64,000 nucleotides of DNA from Setomelanomma holmii (Eukaryota; Ascomycota; Dothideomycetes; Pleosporales; Phaeosphaeriaceae), in contig ML978157.1 of the NCBI GenBank assembly GCA_010015745.1, positions 535,713 through 599,712 of the forward strand, written 5' to 3'. Position 1 is the stretch's first letter. Each line of letters starts with the position of its first letter. Both the position numbers and the translations under genes were made by a program. Shown here in pieces: positions 24,389 to 35,630 of the stretch. The notes beneath the pieces were generated by a model. It ran no database searches and was not told the DNA's origin. It saw nothing but the letters and a program-made list of their open reading frames with translations.

Positions 24389-26459
24389 GATTCGCATTCA
24401 TGACGGTAGGAGGGGCACAGTTGTAGGTTTCCGAGGTGCAGCGCGTCCCTTGAAAGTGGAGAGAGGTAGCCTGCATCCGGCCTGGAATCTGGGTGTCAGG
24501 CTGTTGCAGCAAGCTGACCCGTCACAAGGCTGAGGAGATGTTATGAGAAGACAGATGCATGGCGGGTCTCCTGCCGGTCCGTGGCGTTATGTGTTGGGGG
24601 CACAGTCGAATCGCGACCGTTCTGCAGCGCCTACGGAGGCCTGTTGGGCGGCCTTCTTCTCAGCCATGGTGAGCTGTGAGACACATGCACCAATAGCGGA
24701 GCCGTGAGTATGATACGAATGATTCCCAGGCCCGAAGGGCGCATTGACCAGCATTCGCGATCATGCTTGCTGAATACGAGGTTGCGGCATCTTCGCTACG
24801 AGAGGCCTGCCACAGAGGACCGCCTGCTGTTGAACGTTAATGTCAACAAATCATGGTGAGGGAAAGATAGAGAAGGCTTGAAGGTACGACGAATGAGAGA
24901 ACATCACAGCCATGTCGTTGAAAAAGGCGTTAGCTCAGCCGCTTTTCGTGTACTTGGAGCTGGCATCGTGCGTCCTGCTCCTTCCGGGGTGATACACGCC
25001 AGGTGCTGCGAGGATATCGAGTGAGCCGAACAACCTGATTTGATGAGCCGATGTGGTGACCCTCAACGAGAAGGACCTTGCGCAACAAGCATTCCCGCTA
25101 CGATTAATTCGTACAATGGCACAACCAATTCGTGCCACTCATATCACGTTGGAGGCACGCTGAGGCTGAGAAGCGCTGCAGCGGGCGGATGCAGATCGAG
25201 GCCATGGGCCTGGAGACGAACGCCTAAAGGCCTCTCATGAAGATCCTCAGCACTGGAACTTGTCGCGTGCATATGCAATACTCGGTCGCGGCGAAATGAA
25301 GCTGGAGGCATAGGTCTGTTGGCCTAAAGCGAACCCGCAGCTCCAATACCGACCGAAGTCGACGTGGGCGAACTGCGGGATTAGAATGGCTGTGCATCTT
25401 TCTCGGTCTTCACTGGAAAAGGCGTATCCATGTGGTTGGAATGGCCTTAGGGTTATCGAAGATCTTTGACAATATGTGAAGAAGAGAAGAGACGCTGGCG
25501 GAGGATTCGAGAAAGACTCTGACCGCCAAGCCACTTGCCCAATGACGGCCAGGGTCTCGCGTCAATTTCCGCTGCACATTGGAGCACATCTCATCGCGAA
25601 CTTTGGAGCAACAAAGGCTCTTCCAAGTCTACACCATCTGCCTGAGTGATCATTCTTCCCTCGATGATGCGCGATCACCTCCTCTAACTTGCCAGAACTG
25701 AATCCAGGAGCGACCAGGATTTTGACCTAAAAGTACGCAATGGCAACATACGACATCATCCAGGGATGACAGTAGGACGCAGAGAGAAATCTTCACAAGT
25801 CCACCTAGAAATGGTATCGTACAAGCACATGGCTGACTTCATAAGTTCCGACTTGGCATTTCGTTTGTGCATCGCTTCGGCTCCAACATCCATCATCCAA
25901 CATCAGCACTGCCGATCCTCCGCACACTCTTCACATCCCTCCCTGCGTCGATCTCGCTCACGTTGCAGTCAGGCGTAAATACTGCCAAACACACCGAGTC
26001 AACGTACACGCAAACAACACAGTCGCCAGACTTAGGCTGGTGATGACGTTTGCTGTCCGTTGGCAGCAACTCTCCGCCCCAAGACCCACGCGTCCGAGCG
26101 ACCCTCAAATTCAATAATAACAGCATGCCGATGTTGCCCCATCCAATTTTTATGTATTTAGGTTCAGTCCATTGCAATACTATTTCTTCTAGCGCCTTGT
26201 GTGTCGTCGTTGAGTGAAACGCCGCGCCTTCTTTGTAGGTTCCAGATCTTAGCGACGTCATAGTCGGATCGTCACGCTACTCCATATATTTTCCTACCAC
26301 GCCATGCAGCCGCGCGTATGCGGTGTGCAGTGCTCAATTCGGACTCGACAAACAATATAGTCATTGCTATCGTCGTTGTGTAGTCGCATCGTTCTTTGCC
26401 ATTCGGCGGCTCCTTCCTTCACTGCATCGACGACGGCAAGACACCTTTGACTAGCCAAC
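24389..26459. promoter_or_regulatory. 2-kb divergent spacer between the kelch gene and SUR7-like gene
   Basis: Both flanking genes are transcribed away from it, so it carries both promoters. No protein-like open frame, tRNA or repeat was recognised. Confidence 0.5.
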
Positions 26460-27477
26460 ATGCGCTTCTTCAATCGCCGCCGCGCATCCGACGTTACCGT
26501 CGTAGCACCCGCTTCGCACACGGCTACTGATGTCCCTCACTCAGAACTCTCGAAACAGCAAATCAAACGCGCCACACAAACACGCAAGACCTGGGCCCTG
26601 ATAACATCTTTCTTCCTCTTCGTCGCGCTCATCTTCCTCATCCTCGTCGAGATCGCTGGAGTCAGCAACAAGAAAATCATCAACAACTGGTACTTCTTCA
26701 AAATCGATGTTAGCAATATCGTACCAAGCTCAGTTCCAAACTTCGCTTTGATCAACACTATTGCGCAGACATTGGGCCTGCACGACTTCTACCAAGTCGG
26801 ACTATGGGGATTCTGTGAGGGATACCAAGGAGAGGGCGTGACGTTTTGCTCCAAGCCGCAGACGTTGTACTGGTTCAATCCGGTTGAGATTCTGCGTAAT
26901 GAGCTGCTCGCTGGGGCGTCCAGTATGTCTCATAATCTACTCAATCACCAGATGTGGACTAACATGATATCTAGTCAACCTCCCCTCCGACATCAACGAT
27001 ATCCTCGACCTCATCCAGATGGTCTCTCGCTGGATGTTCGGCCTCTTCCTCACCGGTACCTGCCTGACATTCGTCCTCATTTTCCTCATGCCGCTATCCA
27101 TCTTTACGCGCTGGCTCGCCCTCCCTGTTGCCATCTTCGCCTTCCTCAACGCACTCATCGTCACCGCCGCATCCATCATCGCGACCGTCATGTTCATCAT
27201 CTTCCGCAATACTATTACTGGTGTGGCTGAGATCAATATCGGCGCAAAGATTGGCATCACACTCTTTGTCTTTATGTGGATCGCGAGTGCGTTCACTATA
27301 TTGGCGTGGCTCGTCCAGATGGGATTGTGTTGCTGCTGTGCAAGCAGGCGGGACATCAAGACTGGACGCAAGAGGGGCAGTGAGAAGGCATATGACGGTG
27401 CCGCACGAGATGTGCATCCTGTCGCGGGCACAAAGGCGGACGGCACCAGGAAGAAGCGCTTCTGGCAGCGTCGCTAG
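26460..27477 (+). CDS. SUR7/PalI family integral membrane protein
   Basis: Exons 26460-26922 and 26975-27477 (intron 52 nt) encode 321 aa. A basic cytosolic start (MRFFNRRRAS) leads to transmembrane helix 1 (about 44-66). An external loop carries a claudin-like GLWGFCEGY...FCSKPQTLYWFNP pattern. Three further helices follow: MFGLFLTGTCLTFVLIFLM, LPVAIFAFLNALIVTAAS and IGITLFVFMWIASAFTILAW. A Cys cluster (GLCCCCASRRD) comes next, then a basic tail ending KKRFWQRR. Members include eisosome Sur7 and pH-sensor PalI/Rim9; nothing in the sequence decides which role this one plays. It is divergent from the kelch gene. Confidence 0.85.
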
Positions 27478-27825
27478 AATCGGAAACCAGAAACGATGAG
27501 CGTGGCCGGTGAAAGCTTCGTCGTGCCTTTGTGTACGACGGCATAGACCGGGAAAACGTGTTTAGATCATGCAGAGCGAACGAGGCGTTGGTTTGGATTT
27601 TTGTTGCATTCTGCATCGCATCGCGGTCACGGTATACGACCTGTACATGAACCTAGTATATAGATAGAACTTAACCTATACTGCCATCATCACACCTTAC
27701 ACTGTCATGTTCTTGAGGGCGCCAGGTTCGATCAGGAGTGGTGCGAAATGGATGGAATTCTCGAGTATCGCTACAAAAGAGCTGGGTATCACGCGCTAAA
27801 TACAGACTTCCTCGACTCCAACCCC
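27478..27825. other. Intergenic between converging genes
   Basis: 348 bp holding the 3' ends of the SUR7-like gene (+) and the next membrane-protein gene (-). Nothing else seen. Confidence 0.5.
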
Positions 27826-28572
27826 TCATGTAGCCTTCGACCTATACTTTAGCCTTTCCAACTCACTCATATCCATGACTCGCAGCTCTCTCCTCAACCA
27901 CAGCACCACGCTCATCACAAACCCAGGTAAATACCCACCACCCACCGCTATGCCCTCGCTCCACGTGCGCCTCTGCCACAGCTCCAGCAACGCGAGTAGC
28001 ACGCACACCACCCCATTTGCGGGCACGATGTACCTCACGGCCAGATCCGCAACACCATCCGACACAAATGGCACAGGCTTTCGCTCATACGCCGTCGTCT
28101 CTGCCGAAGTCGAGGGCACATTCCAACCGTATCCAACCCTCTTCTTCCCCACACTACTTTTCTTCAAATCATCGGTATCTATTATGCCAACCTTGACAGG
28201 CGGTAGGGGAAGGAAGTATAGCATGTACGCACTCGTGAGGAAACTCGTTATCGCGAGTAGGCTTGGTAGGAATGTGGATGCGTAAAGCAGTAGGGGCATA
28301 TGGAGGAGGATGGGGACGAGTGGGAGGCACGAGAGCGCGAGGGTGTAGAGGCGCGTTGAGATTTGGTCGTGGGTTGTGAGATTGGAGATGAGGGTGTCTT
28401 GGTCTGTGGGTTGATATTAGCTGAATTCTGAAGAGACTTGCGACCTTCGTGGTCGTTCGCTAGAGGATATGAACTGAAGCGCACCATGTTCATCCATCCC
28501 TTGCTCTACGGCATCCTCATCATCGGATTCGGAGGGGTATTGAAAGGTGCGGCGTAACCGGGTTGCTGCCAT
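27826..28572 (-). CDS. Conserved fungal four-helix membrane protein, function unknown
   Basis: Exons 28485-28572 and 27826-28403 (intron 81 nt) encode 221 aa. The N-terminus MAATRLRRTFQYPSESDDED is followed by an acidic stretch, EQGMDEHDQDTLISNL, which resembles a recurrent fungal pattern (LRRTFxYP, acidic, EEQExLI). Hydrophobic segments: YTLALSCLPLVPILLHMPLLL, LPSLLAITSFLTSAYMLYFLP, YIVPANGVVCVLLALLEL and LPGFVMSVVLWL. The predicted topology is a small four-pass protein, perhaps of the ER. The donor (GTGCGC) is inferred because only it keeps phase and joins DEH to DQDTLISNL. No function can be assigned. Confidence 0.7.
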
Positions 28573-29838
28573 GGTGTGCTGTTGGTGATCAATGATGGAG
28601 GTTACAACAGTCGTGCTGTAGATGAGTCTCCTGGTGGTATGACAAAGTCTCAGCGTGAAATGTGGTCTTTTGTGAAGGCAACAACTTTTTGTGAGTAATG
28701 GTTCAAAGTGATGAGCCACATGCAATGATGTTGCGGGGATCTTGCGCCTTGACCCTGGATTTAGCGCGAACCCCTTCTCTCCCGTGGCGAAGGTACCTGA
28801 AGAGAATACGACACTACCACGACGATTAACATTTTGCACAATGTTTGAGGCAACTTTTCTAGGATTTCGAGGCTTTTATGATTGCAAGCAATCGTCTATT
28901 ACGTTCGCCCAGTCTTCAAAGCGAACCCGAGCTGGCGACGCGTCTGAATAGAATACATAGGTATGCATATGCACGATCACTCAGACTCGCATCGCTCCAA
29001 CTCTTCCTGCCAGCGGTTAACAGCGATTACTTGGCTCATGAAAAGGCCTTCCAACCTCTGTGAGATGCCTTGGAACCTCCAAAATGAAGTATCTTATGAT
29101 AGTTTGTCTGCCATCCCCCGTCGTCCCGGGTTTCTCTGCACACTGAGCATGTTCAGCAGGCAAGAACGGGGAGGAAAGGACTGCGGCCACATACCCTAAC
29201 GTCGAACCTCCCCTTGCCGAACAATGATTCACATTCTCTGATTAATAGAGCTCTGCCGTAATAAGCAGAGTCCAAGTCTTGCGGAAGAGTCATGGCGCAG
29301 CCCAAGGTCGGAGAAAAGTTCTTGTCTTAGTTACGACAGGCTACAGTGAATTTGCTGAAGATACAGGCGCCTTTCGACCTTGATATAGCGCAGTGTTCTT
29401 ACGTTGGCTCGGACAGGAGAATGCCGTGCTCCTCCATACCCGCCACGTATGATATATGCATGTACCCGCTCGCATCGCACAACGGCAATCGCAAACGTTT
29501 TCGGCGGTCCATCTCGCCTCACCATGGATCGATTCGATGATGTCTAGAGTATTCTGACAAGCCGACGCTGCTGTTCTTTACATGGTTGACAAGCATCTAA
29601 ATCAATAATTATCAGTATGACGAACGAAGGATGTGTATGTCTTGTGCCCAGGGAACAAGTTGTGTAGCTGATTCTCATCGCACAAGAGAGTCACGCGCAA
29701 CGGTAATGCAGATTCGTCGCGCGGCGTCCTCATACCGGTGAACTTACGCAAGCCGTGCGACAGATTTCAGCCTCAGCCTGCTCCTCCGCAACTAGGCCAG
29801 TCTTTGCCGCAACATCCTCAATTGTATCAAGAGTCATT
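28573..29838. other. Intergenic, no gene recognised
   Basis: 1.27 kb between divergent genes. Contains both promoters; no protein-like frame or repeat recognised. Confidence 0.5.
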
Positions 29839-31875
29839 ATGACGACTACTGAGTCCTTCAAGAGGATGCTATATCTGCAGCGTAATTCTGTCGCAGACGA
29901 GTATTACGAGCGAGACATTGGGTTCGTGTTCGAGAAAGAGGAAACCAAGGCGAAGATTGAAGTTCGATTGTGGACAAACCTTGATCTTACCGCGTTTATT
30001 CGCAAGAATGAGTTGCAGCCGAATCCTCTGGGACGACCCAGTACAGCATCTGGTGATCAGTGCACAAGAGCGCCCGCTACCTTAGTCACAGTCGATCCAA
30101 AAGACGACAGCTACTTGACAGACGCGACGATACCGGCCGCAGTGGGATGCACGAACACTCATCCAGAGAATACCGAACATGTAGCTACCGACCTTTCGGT
30201 ACCGCATTATTTCACGATCGACCTAAACATTGCGCGGTTGCGCGATTTCCTCAAGGTATGCACTCGAGATAGTCCTATGGAGCATGCTAACTTATCTCGA
30301 AGCTAACCCGTCGACAATATCGTGTGTTGTAATACTGCACATCTGCTCTGAAGGTGCATGTTACTAACATTTACACAGCTACATTCGTCAGAGAAACTCG
30401 CGTACTCGTTTGCAGATCACGAAAGCAGACTTTCAGCTGTTCATTTCTGAAGCACGAGTATCTCCTCAATTTGGCGAGTTCGTTTTGAGTTTCAAGTGGA
30501 AGACAAGGGAATTCGAGGTCGGCCCACCAAGGATCAAATCTCACTTGCATCGGGAACCGCACAACCACAATGGCAGGTCCAGTCACGGTAGGACTTACCA
30601 CTACGCCCATCATTCGAGACTCTACTAACAACACCAAAGAAGTTGCTTATATCCTGCGATACATCGAGTATACTAACAGGGAGGGAAAACCTCCTTGGTC
30701 GCTTCGTCAATTTGCCGTGTATCATCAGGCTGGTACAAAAGATGCAAACTGCAGTTCAACCTGGATTATCTTGGGATCTTCCCAACGCACCGAGAGATGC
30801 TTTGACGACTTCAACACGAACACCCACGATCCGCGCGCCGCCAACCCGTTCGAGATGCACATCGTCCTCCTTGACCTTGTGGTTGCATCGTGGCGGCCGT
30901 ACTTGTGTTCTCTACAAGATGCCGTGACTGAACTAGTGGGTTCAACCACGGTCCTGACAGCCTGAGACTTACTCTTGCAGTCCACTCGAGCTGTGCTCAC
31001 CATGATCGAGAAGGATGACACAGCACAGAGCCACTACACAGTCAACGTACATGATACAAAGGCATTTAAAGACGTCGAGGATGAAACCACTGATATGATA
31101 CTCTGTCTAGATTCGACGTTAGACACCGCGCGTGCCCTCGCGACTCTGTATCGTCGAGTGTACTGCCATCGTTCACATTCTATCACGGATGGCGAATTTC
31201 TTGATGAACAGGACTACACAGGCGATGAGCTTCTCGTGGCACTGTCGGAGAAGGAAAAGGATATATCATATGCACGCGAAAAAGCAAAAGCACTACTTAT
31301 GAAAACGCAACACGCCCGAGCACTAGTACGTCGCCAGTCAGGTATGGCATGGCGAAGCTGACACCTGGGGATAGGTGTCCTCTCTTCTTGAGCAGATGAA
31401 CAGCCACAATCTAGACCGGCAAATGCTTGCGCTTCAAAACCTCCAGCGCCAAGGGCAAGAGGAGAATGCCATGATGCGGGAGCTAGCTGAGAAAAGCAGC
31501 CGTGACTCTACCAGCGTCAGAATCCTCACTATCATCACTTTGATCTATCTTCCATGTACTGTCGTTTCGGTAAGTGAGTAGACATGTTCATGTACTTGAC
31601 TAAGCAACCGGCAGAGCTTTTATTCTACGCAATTTGTGGACCAAAAAGAGCTACCGACTGGGGAAACACGCTTGGAGTATACAAAGAACGCCTGGCTCTT
31701 CTTTGCCGTCTCCGTACCACTGACCTTCTTCACCATCACTGTGTGGTATGTATGGGCCAATGCTCGACGGCTGTCTCGCGCACTGCTGGCTGTGCAGACA
31801 GCTCAAGTCGAAAGGATGCGGCAACGGATGAAAAGTCTGCCTATAAATGCCCAATCGACCAAACTACCCCGATGA
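29839..31875 (+). CDS. CorA-like (Mg2+ transporter fold) fungal membrane protein
   Basis: Seven exons: 29839-30255, 30303-30325, 30379-30587, 30640-30935, 30981-31325, 31375-31569, 31615-31875. They total 1746 nt, 581 aa. The layout matches the fungal CorA-like family: an N-terminal cytosolic part with YIRQRNSRTRLQITKADFQL and PPWSLRQFAVYHQ...STWIILGS, a helical coiled segment (LLEQMNSHNLDRQMLALQNL), then two C-terminal helices (about 475-500, RILTIITLIYLPCTVVS; and 521-542, AWLFFAVSVPLTFFTITVWY). After helix 1 the sequence is SFYSTQF, so the GMN selectivity motif of true CorA channels is missing. Ion transport is therefore uncertain. The 23-nt exon 2 and its donor (GTTGTA) are the weakest part of the model, chosen to preserve phase. 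Start at 29839 is the first in-frame ATG. Confidence 0.75.
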
Positions 31876-32163
31876 GCGTCTCGACGGCGTGGAGAAATTG
31901 CTTTGCTATCACTCATGCGTATCTTCTGGACGCTGGCATTCTCATTTGTTGTCACTTACATGGCCGTATGATATTTGTTAAACGGGAATGTGATCAAGAG
32001 CTTGCCAATATGTTTTCCCATACTGTCATTTGCAATGAACACCTGGTCGGACTGTGTTTGCTGTTAGTGGCGTTCATAGAGGTTAAGAAGGAAGGGTTGC
32101 AGGCTACGGGTATTATCATAGCGTCCTTCAACCGCATCTGATCAGTCTGACTACCTTGCCTGA

Positions 32164-33621
32164 ATGAGGTTTCAAGTAAGTTCGGGTCCCAACGCAGCGG
32201 CCGAGTGCCGCACCAACATTCATACGGCGAAGACGTCACGGAATTTTCGGGGCAGTCCATCAATTTATCTGCGCCAGACTGATCTGGTAGCCCTTGCATC
32301 CGATGCCAACATTGAAGCTGTAGTCAATTCGGACCCTGCGCTCTTGCCAGGCGAGAAAACAGAGCTGATTGGCCTTATCAGAGGGAATGCCCGCCAGATT
32401 TTGCTCATTGCCGTTGAAGCTCGCGTTTCGATGCAACGCTTGCTTTTTATTCTCAGATCATGTATCAACGTGCCCTTGAAACCACTGAACTTTCGAGCAG
32501 GCTTCAAGCCCGGACTTGTGGCAGCATACAACGATTTCCTCGTCGCACAGCACATCCTCACTCAACCCTCTCTTATTCGTATGAACTCATTCCATATCGA
32601 CTATGCCGCAGGCGATCGAATACCTGTTGAGTGCGTCACGGCATACTTCAGCAATGGTGTTGGTGGCCAGTTATTCCGCGCTCAAATTGACACAGACTAT
32701 CACGATATTCAGTCTCTCCGAGCAGACAGCACTGATCCGACACTCAGCAGAACAGTGGCCCTCAAAGCACTCAAATACGACAAGCCCCAGAGAAAGAACC
32801 ACGCAGACGCTGAGCTGGAATTTGCAGAACGTTTGGCAAATGACCATCCTCACGATCATATCACAAGGACCTACGCCGCTTTTCATGTCGCGCCTGCCGG
32901 ACCACAGACGCAAAATATTTCCTATCTTGTGAGCGAGCTTGCTGACTGCGATTTGTACCAGTTCATGCACGACCCTGGAAGTCTTCCACGCAACTATAGC
33001 AAGCGGTCCAAGACCATGAACGAGTTCTGGTTACTAAAGCAAATGTGGGGTATCGCAGGTGCCCTTGCCAACATTCACAACCCGAGGCGTGAGCGACGCG
33101 GTTATCATCACGATATCAAGCCTCATAATATGCTCGTGTTTAAGGAGTCGGCCAATACAATCAAGTTCACCGACTGGGGTTGTGCCAGTTTCGATGACTA
33201 TAGAGGCAACACTGCGAGCCCGACCAGCGGTAGGCACGGTATGTTTCCTTATCTCCCTCCCGAGTCCTTTGGAGGAGTACCTACTTCTCGTCCCCATGAT
33301 ATTTGGTCCCTGGGCTGTGTGTTCGTTGAGCTACTGGTGTGGTTCATCGAAGGCATACCTCAGCTTGACCAATTCACACGAACTGTTGCAGACGCCAATG
33401 TGCCAGGTGGAAGATACGGCTGCTGGTATCTACACACCAACGGGACGTCCACTAGGCGATCTGTTCTAGACATCAAGCTAAACCACCTGGAGCAGGTGGA
33501 CGGCAGGAAGTGCGCACCACTTGTCAAGACCATTCGGAGGATGTTCGACGTCCGTCCAAAGCATCGCATCAATGCTGGCAGGCTCGAAGATGAGCTCAAA
33601 CAGCTCCTCAACACCAGGTGA
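32164..33621 (+). CDS. Serine/threonine protein kinase-like protein with N-terminal regulatory half
   Basis: Single exon, 485 aa. Residues about 30-165 form an all-helical-looking N-terminal part (YLRQTDLVALASDANIEAVV, GNARQILLIAVEARVSMQRL) of a type found ahead of many fungal kinases. The kinase domain follows: a degenerate Gly loop (SNGVGGQLFRAQ), VALKAL (Lys201), YLVSELADCDLYQFM, YHHDIKPHNMLVF (catalytic Asp317, Asn322), IKFTDWGCASFD (metal Asp337), YLPPESF (Glu367) and DIWSLGCVFVELL. All catalytic residues are kept, but HRD is HHD and DFG is DWG. Activity is likely but substrate and role are unknown. It lies 288 bp after the CorA-like gene on the same strand, and short genes resembling its N-terminal half follow downstream. 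Confidence 0.8.
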   Translation: MRFQVSSGPNAAAECRTNIHTAKTSRNFRGSPSIYLRQTDLVALASDANIEAVVNSDPALLPGEKTELIGLIRGNARQILLIAVEARVSMQRLLFILRSCINVPLKPLNFRAGFKPGLVAAYNDFLVAQHILTQPSLIRMNSFHIDYAAGDRIPVECVTAYFSNGVGGQLFRAQIDTDYHDIQSLRADSTDPTLSRTVALKALKYDKPQRKNHADAELEFAERLANDHPHDHITRTYAAFHVAPAGPQTQNISYLVSELADCDLYQFMHDPGSLPRNYSKRSKTMNEFWLLKQMWGIAGALANIHNPRRERRGYHHDIKPHNMLVFKESANTIKFTDWGCASFDDYRGNTASPTSGRHGMFPYLPPESFGGVPTSRPHDIWSLGCVFVELLVWFIEGIPQLDQFTRTVADANVPGGRYGCWYLHTNGTSTRRSVLDIKLNHLEQVDGRKCAPLVKTIRRMFDVRPKHRINAGRLEDELKQLLNTR

Positions 33622-34326
33622 GATGAGACAAACATTTGAACAAGGCGTGGGCTGAGCGTGAAAGCACAGTAAGTTCTTTCCTATGTCAATCAATGCAGAT
33701 CGTAGTAGTTTTCTTGTCATTCCCTTTCCAGCATGAGTGTTTTGGGTTTTTCCTCTCTTCATGTCGCTTCAAAGATAAGTAAGCATTCTTTTTTTCACCA
33801 CGTCTTATCTGCTTTGCTATGTCATGACAAGCCTCGCTCACTAGACATCATCCTCGCTTCACGTGAACTTCGTCTTCACCGTTACAGCCCATTTCCGATT
33901 TATGACGTCTTAATGGACTGCGATTGTTGTGTAGTTGAAGGCTTCCACAATATATTCTCGATAAGGAGCCTCTACGGTAATTACAGATTCCAGAACTGGA
34001 GTGGTTGAGGAAAACCTCCATATTTCTCCATCTCCTATCATCATGCGCACCAGATGCTGTCAGAATTACCATAAAGTACTGTATGTGGAATGCCATATGA
34101 CTGATTCACCCCATCTCGAAAGTGACTGCTCTTAAAAAGCATGAGTAGCACGCTTAATCTGGTCATGTCGCGTAGTCTGAACGGCCTGGAGTATTCCATG
34201 TGCTTTACCATCTGACCGATCACAATCGGTGAGAGCAAATTTGGTCTAGTATACAGCTGAAAGGAGCAGCAATTGTATGCATCAGCATCAGTTCTCCGAT
34301 TCATATTCCCAAGAGGCAAACAGTAG
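33622..34326. other. Intergenic between the kinase gene and the first short paralog
   Basis: 705 bp, AT-richer than the core genes. I looked for another fragment of the short-gene family and saw none. Confidence 0.45.
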
Positions 34327-35037
34327 ATGGGCATGCCTTTCCAGCTAGAAGATGAACATGGTTATGTGGAAATGATGCAAGCCTGCGCCCAGTATCTCCA
34401 ACAGAATCGCGTAAAGACCAAATTCTTCGAGCACCCAATCACATATGTTCCGAACGACGTCATCGACGATGTGGCTACCTTGGAGACTATTGCGAAGATC
34501 GTACATGCAGACAGATATCTGAAACGAACAAAAGACGATGAAGAGCTCGCAGCATGCGCAGAACATATCTATCAGAATGGAAGGAAACTCTTCGCCGTCG
34601 CCGTGAAGTCTCGTATGGCAGCCGCTTTGATCTTTGTTGTCGACATGCTGGCAGCTGACTTCACGGACACACTCTCGCCATCCGAAATGGTCGACTTTTC
34701 TTCCGCCGTGCCCACCCAGCATCAAGCCAATTTCGACGAAAAGTTCTTTCCCACCATGCGAAAAATGCTGGCGCCAACCTTCAAGATCCACGAGTACGAC
34801 ATGACAGTCACTGATATGTCTACTCTTCCTTTGGTGTCAGTGAAATCAAAGGCCACCTGGACTGATGGACCGGAACACTATGTGACCTTTCATCCTGCGC
34901 ATATTGTCGGAGAGTTGCCGGAGTACTTTGCACTGAAGATGAAAGTTTTCACGGACTTGGAGGCGGCAAAACTGTTCAGGGAAAAGGCGTCGACCTTCGG
35001 CTTTCATTACGATGGGAAGTATTTCTGCGTGTACTGA
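34327..35037 (+). CDS. Short protein resembling kinase N-terminal half, intact copy
   Basis: A single-exon frame of 236 aa, start fixed by a stop codon directly upstream of ATG. Features seen: FFEHPITYVPNDVIDDVATL (37-52), NGRKLFAVAVKSRMAAALIF (84-103), STLPLVSVKSKATW (165-178), YVTFHPAHIV (185-194), then FALKMK (201-206) and a terminal FGFHYDGKYFCVY. The order and spacing mirror the N-terminal half of the kinase at 32164-33621: helical part, LP/IP strand, beta strand, VAIK-like strand with Lys. The protein stops there, with no catalytic loop. It could be a regulator or decoy of such a kinase, but no function is established. Three related, damaged copies follow within 2.4 kb. Confidence 0.6.
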   Translation: MGMPFQLEDEHGYVEMMQACAQYLQQNRVKTKFFEHPITYVPNDVIDDVATLETIAKIVHADRYLKRTKDDEELAACAEHIYQNGRKLFAVAVKSRMAAALIFVVDMLAADFTDTLSPSEMVDFSSAVPTQHQANFDEKFFPTMRKMLAPTFKIHEYDMTVTDMSTLPLVSVKSKATWTDGPEHYVTFHPAHIVGELPEYFALKMKVFTDLEAAKLFREKASTFGFHYDGKYFCVY

Positions 35038-35219
35038 GTCGGGAACTGGATTCGTTTGAAGGATAGGTGGATTGGAGCAGTGCTTCCGGCTGCTGAGTCA
35101 ATCAAGCTGCAGACTTTAGAGGCACAGGCAATCGAGTACTCAATTCTAATACAGCCTTTCTCATCGGAGCAAGGTGTCGCCTCAGTGATTTTATGTTCAT
35201 CATTTTCTTTCACAGCTTT

Positions 35220-35408
35220 CTACGACCTCGTCCCTCCATCATCATGCGCTCGATAACACATGTAGTACACCCCCTCACACCAAAACGCAAACAACACTTT
35301 ACTCGCCGTCCCGGGGTTCGCACCAACCTTCGTCTCGAATTTCATTTTACCCGCATATCTCACCTGAGACACAGTCGCTAATCTCGAATGTTCCCAATGA
35401 AACTCCAT
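35220..35408 (-). pseudogene. Opposite-strand relic of the short-gene family (3' end only)
   Basis: A 62-codon minus-strand frame holding YAGKMKFE and FAFWCEGVYYMCY, which match the FALKMK...FGFHYDGKYFCVY ending of the intact copy at 34327-35037 and the MGFWCEGKYYLV ending of the copy at 36657. No upstream part of the family is found in the same frame, so I read this as a 3' fragment from an inverted duplication. It could instead be the last exon of an unrecognised gene. Confidence 0.4.
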
Positions 35409-35630
35409 GCCTCGGCAGGTGATTAGTGTTCATAGTGAAAGACGATGTCAAGTAACTGACCAAGCAAGCTAGTTCGTGGACGGTGTATTGTCGATTGTGA
35501 AGTGTTCGCTGGACCATCTGATCATGATCATGCAGGTTGCATGGGCAGAGACTACAATCAAGCAATCACCTTTGTGTCATAAGTATGTAGTTCAGATCAT
35601 CAACATCATGTCTTCAACTAGTCCATCACG

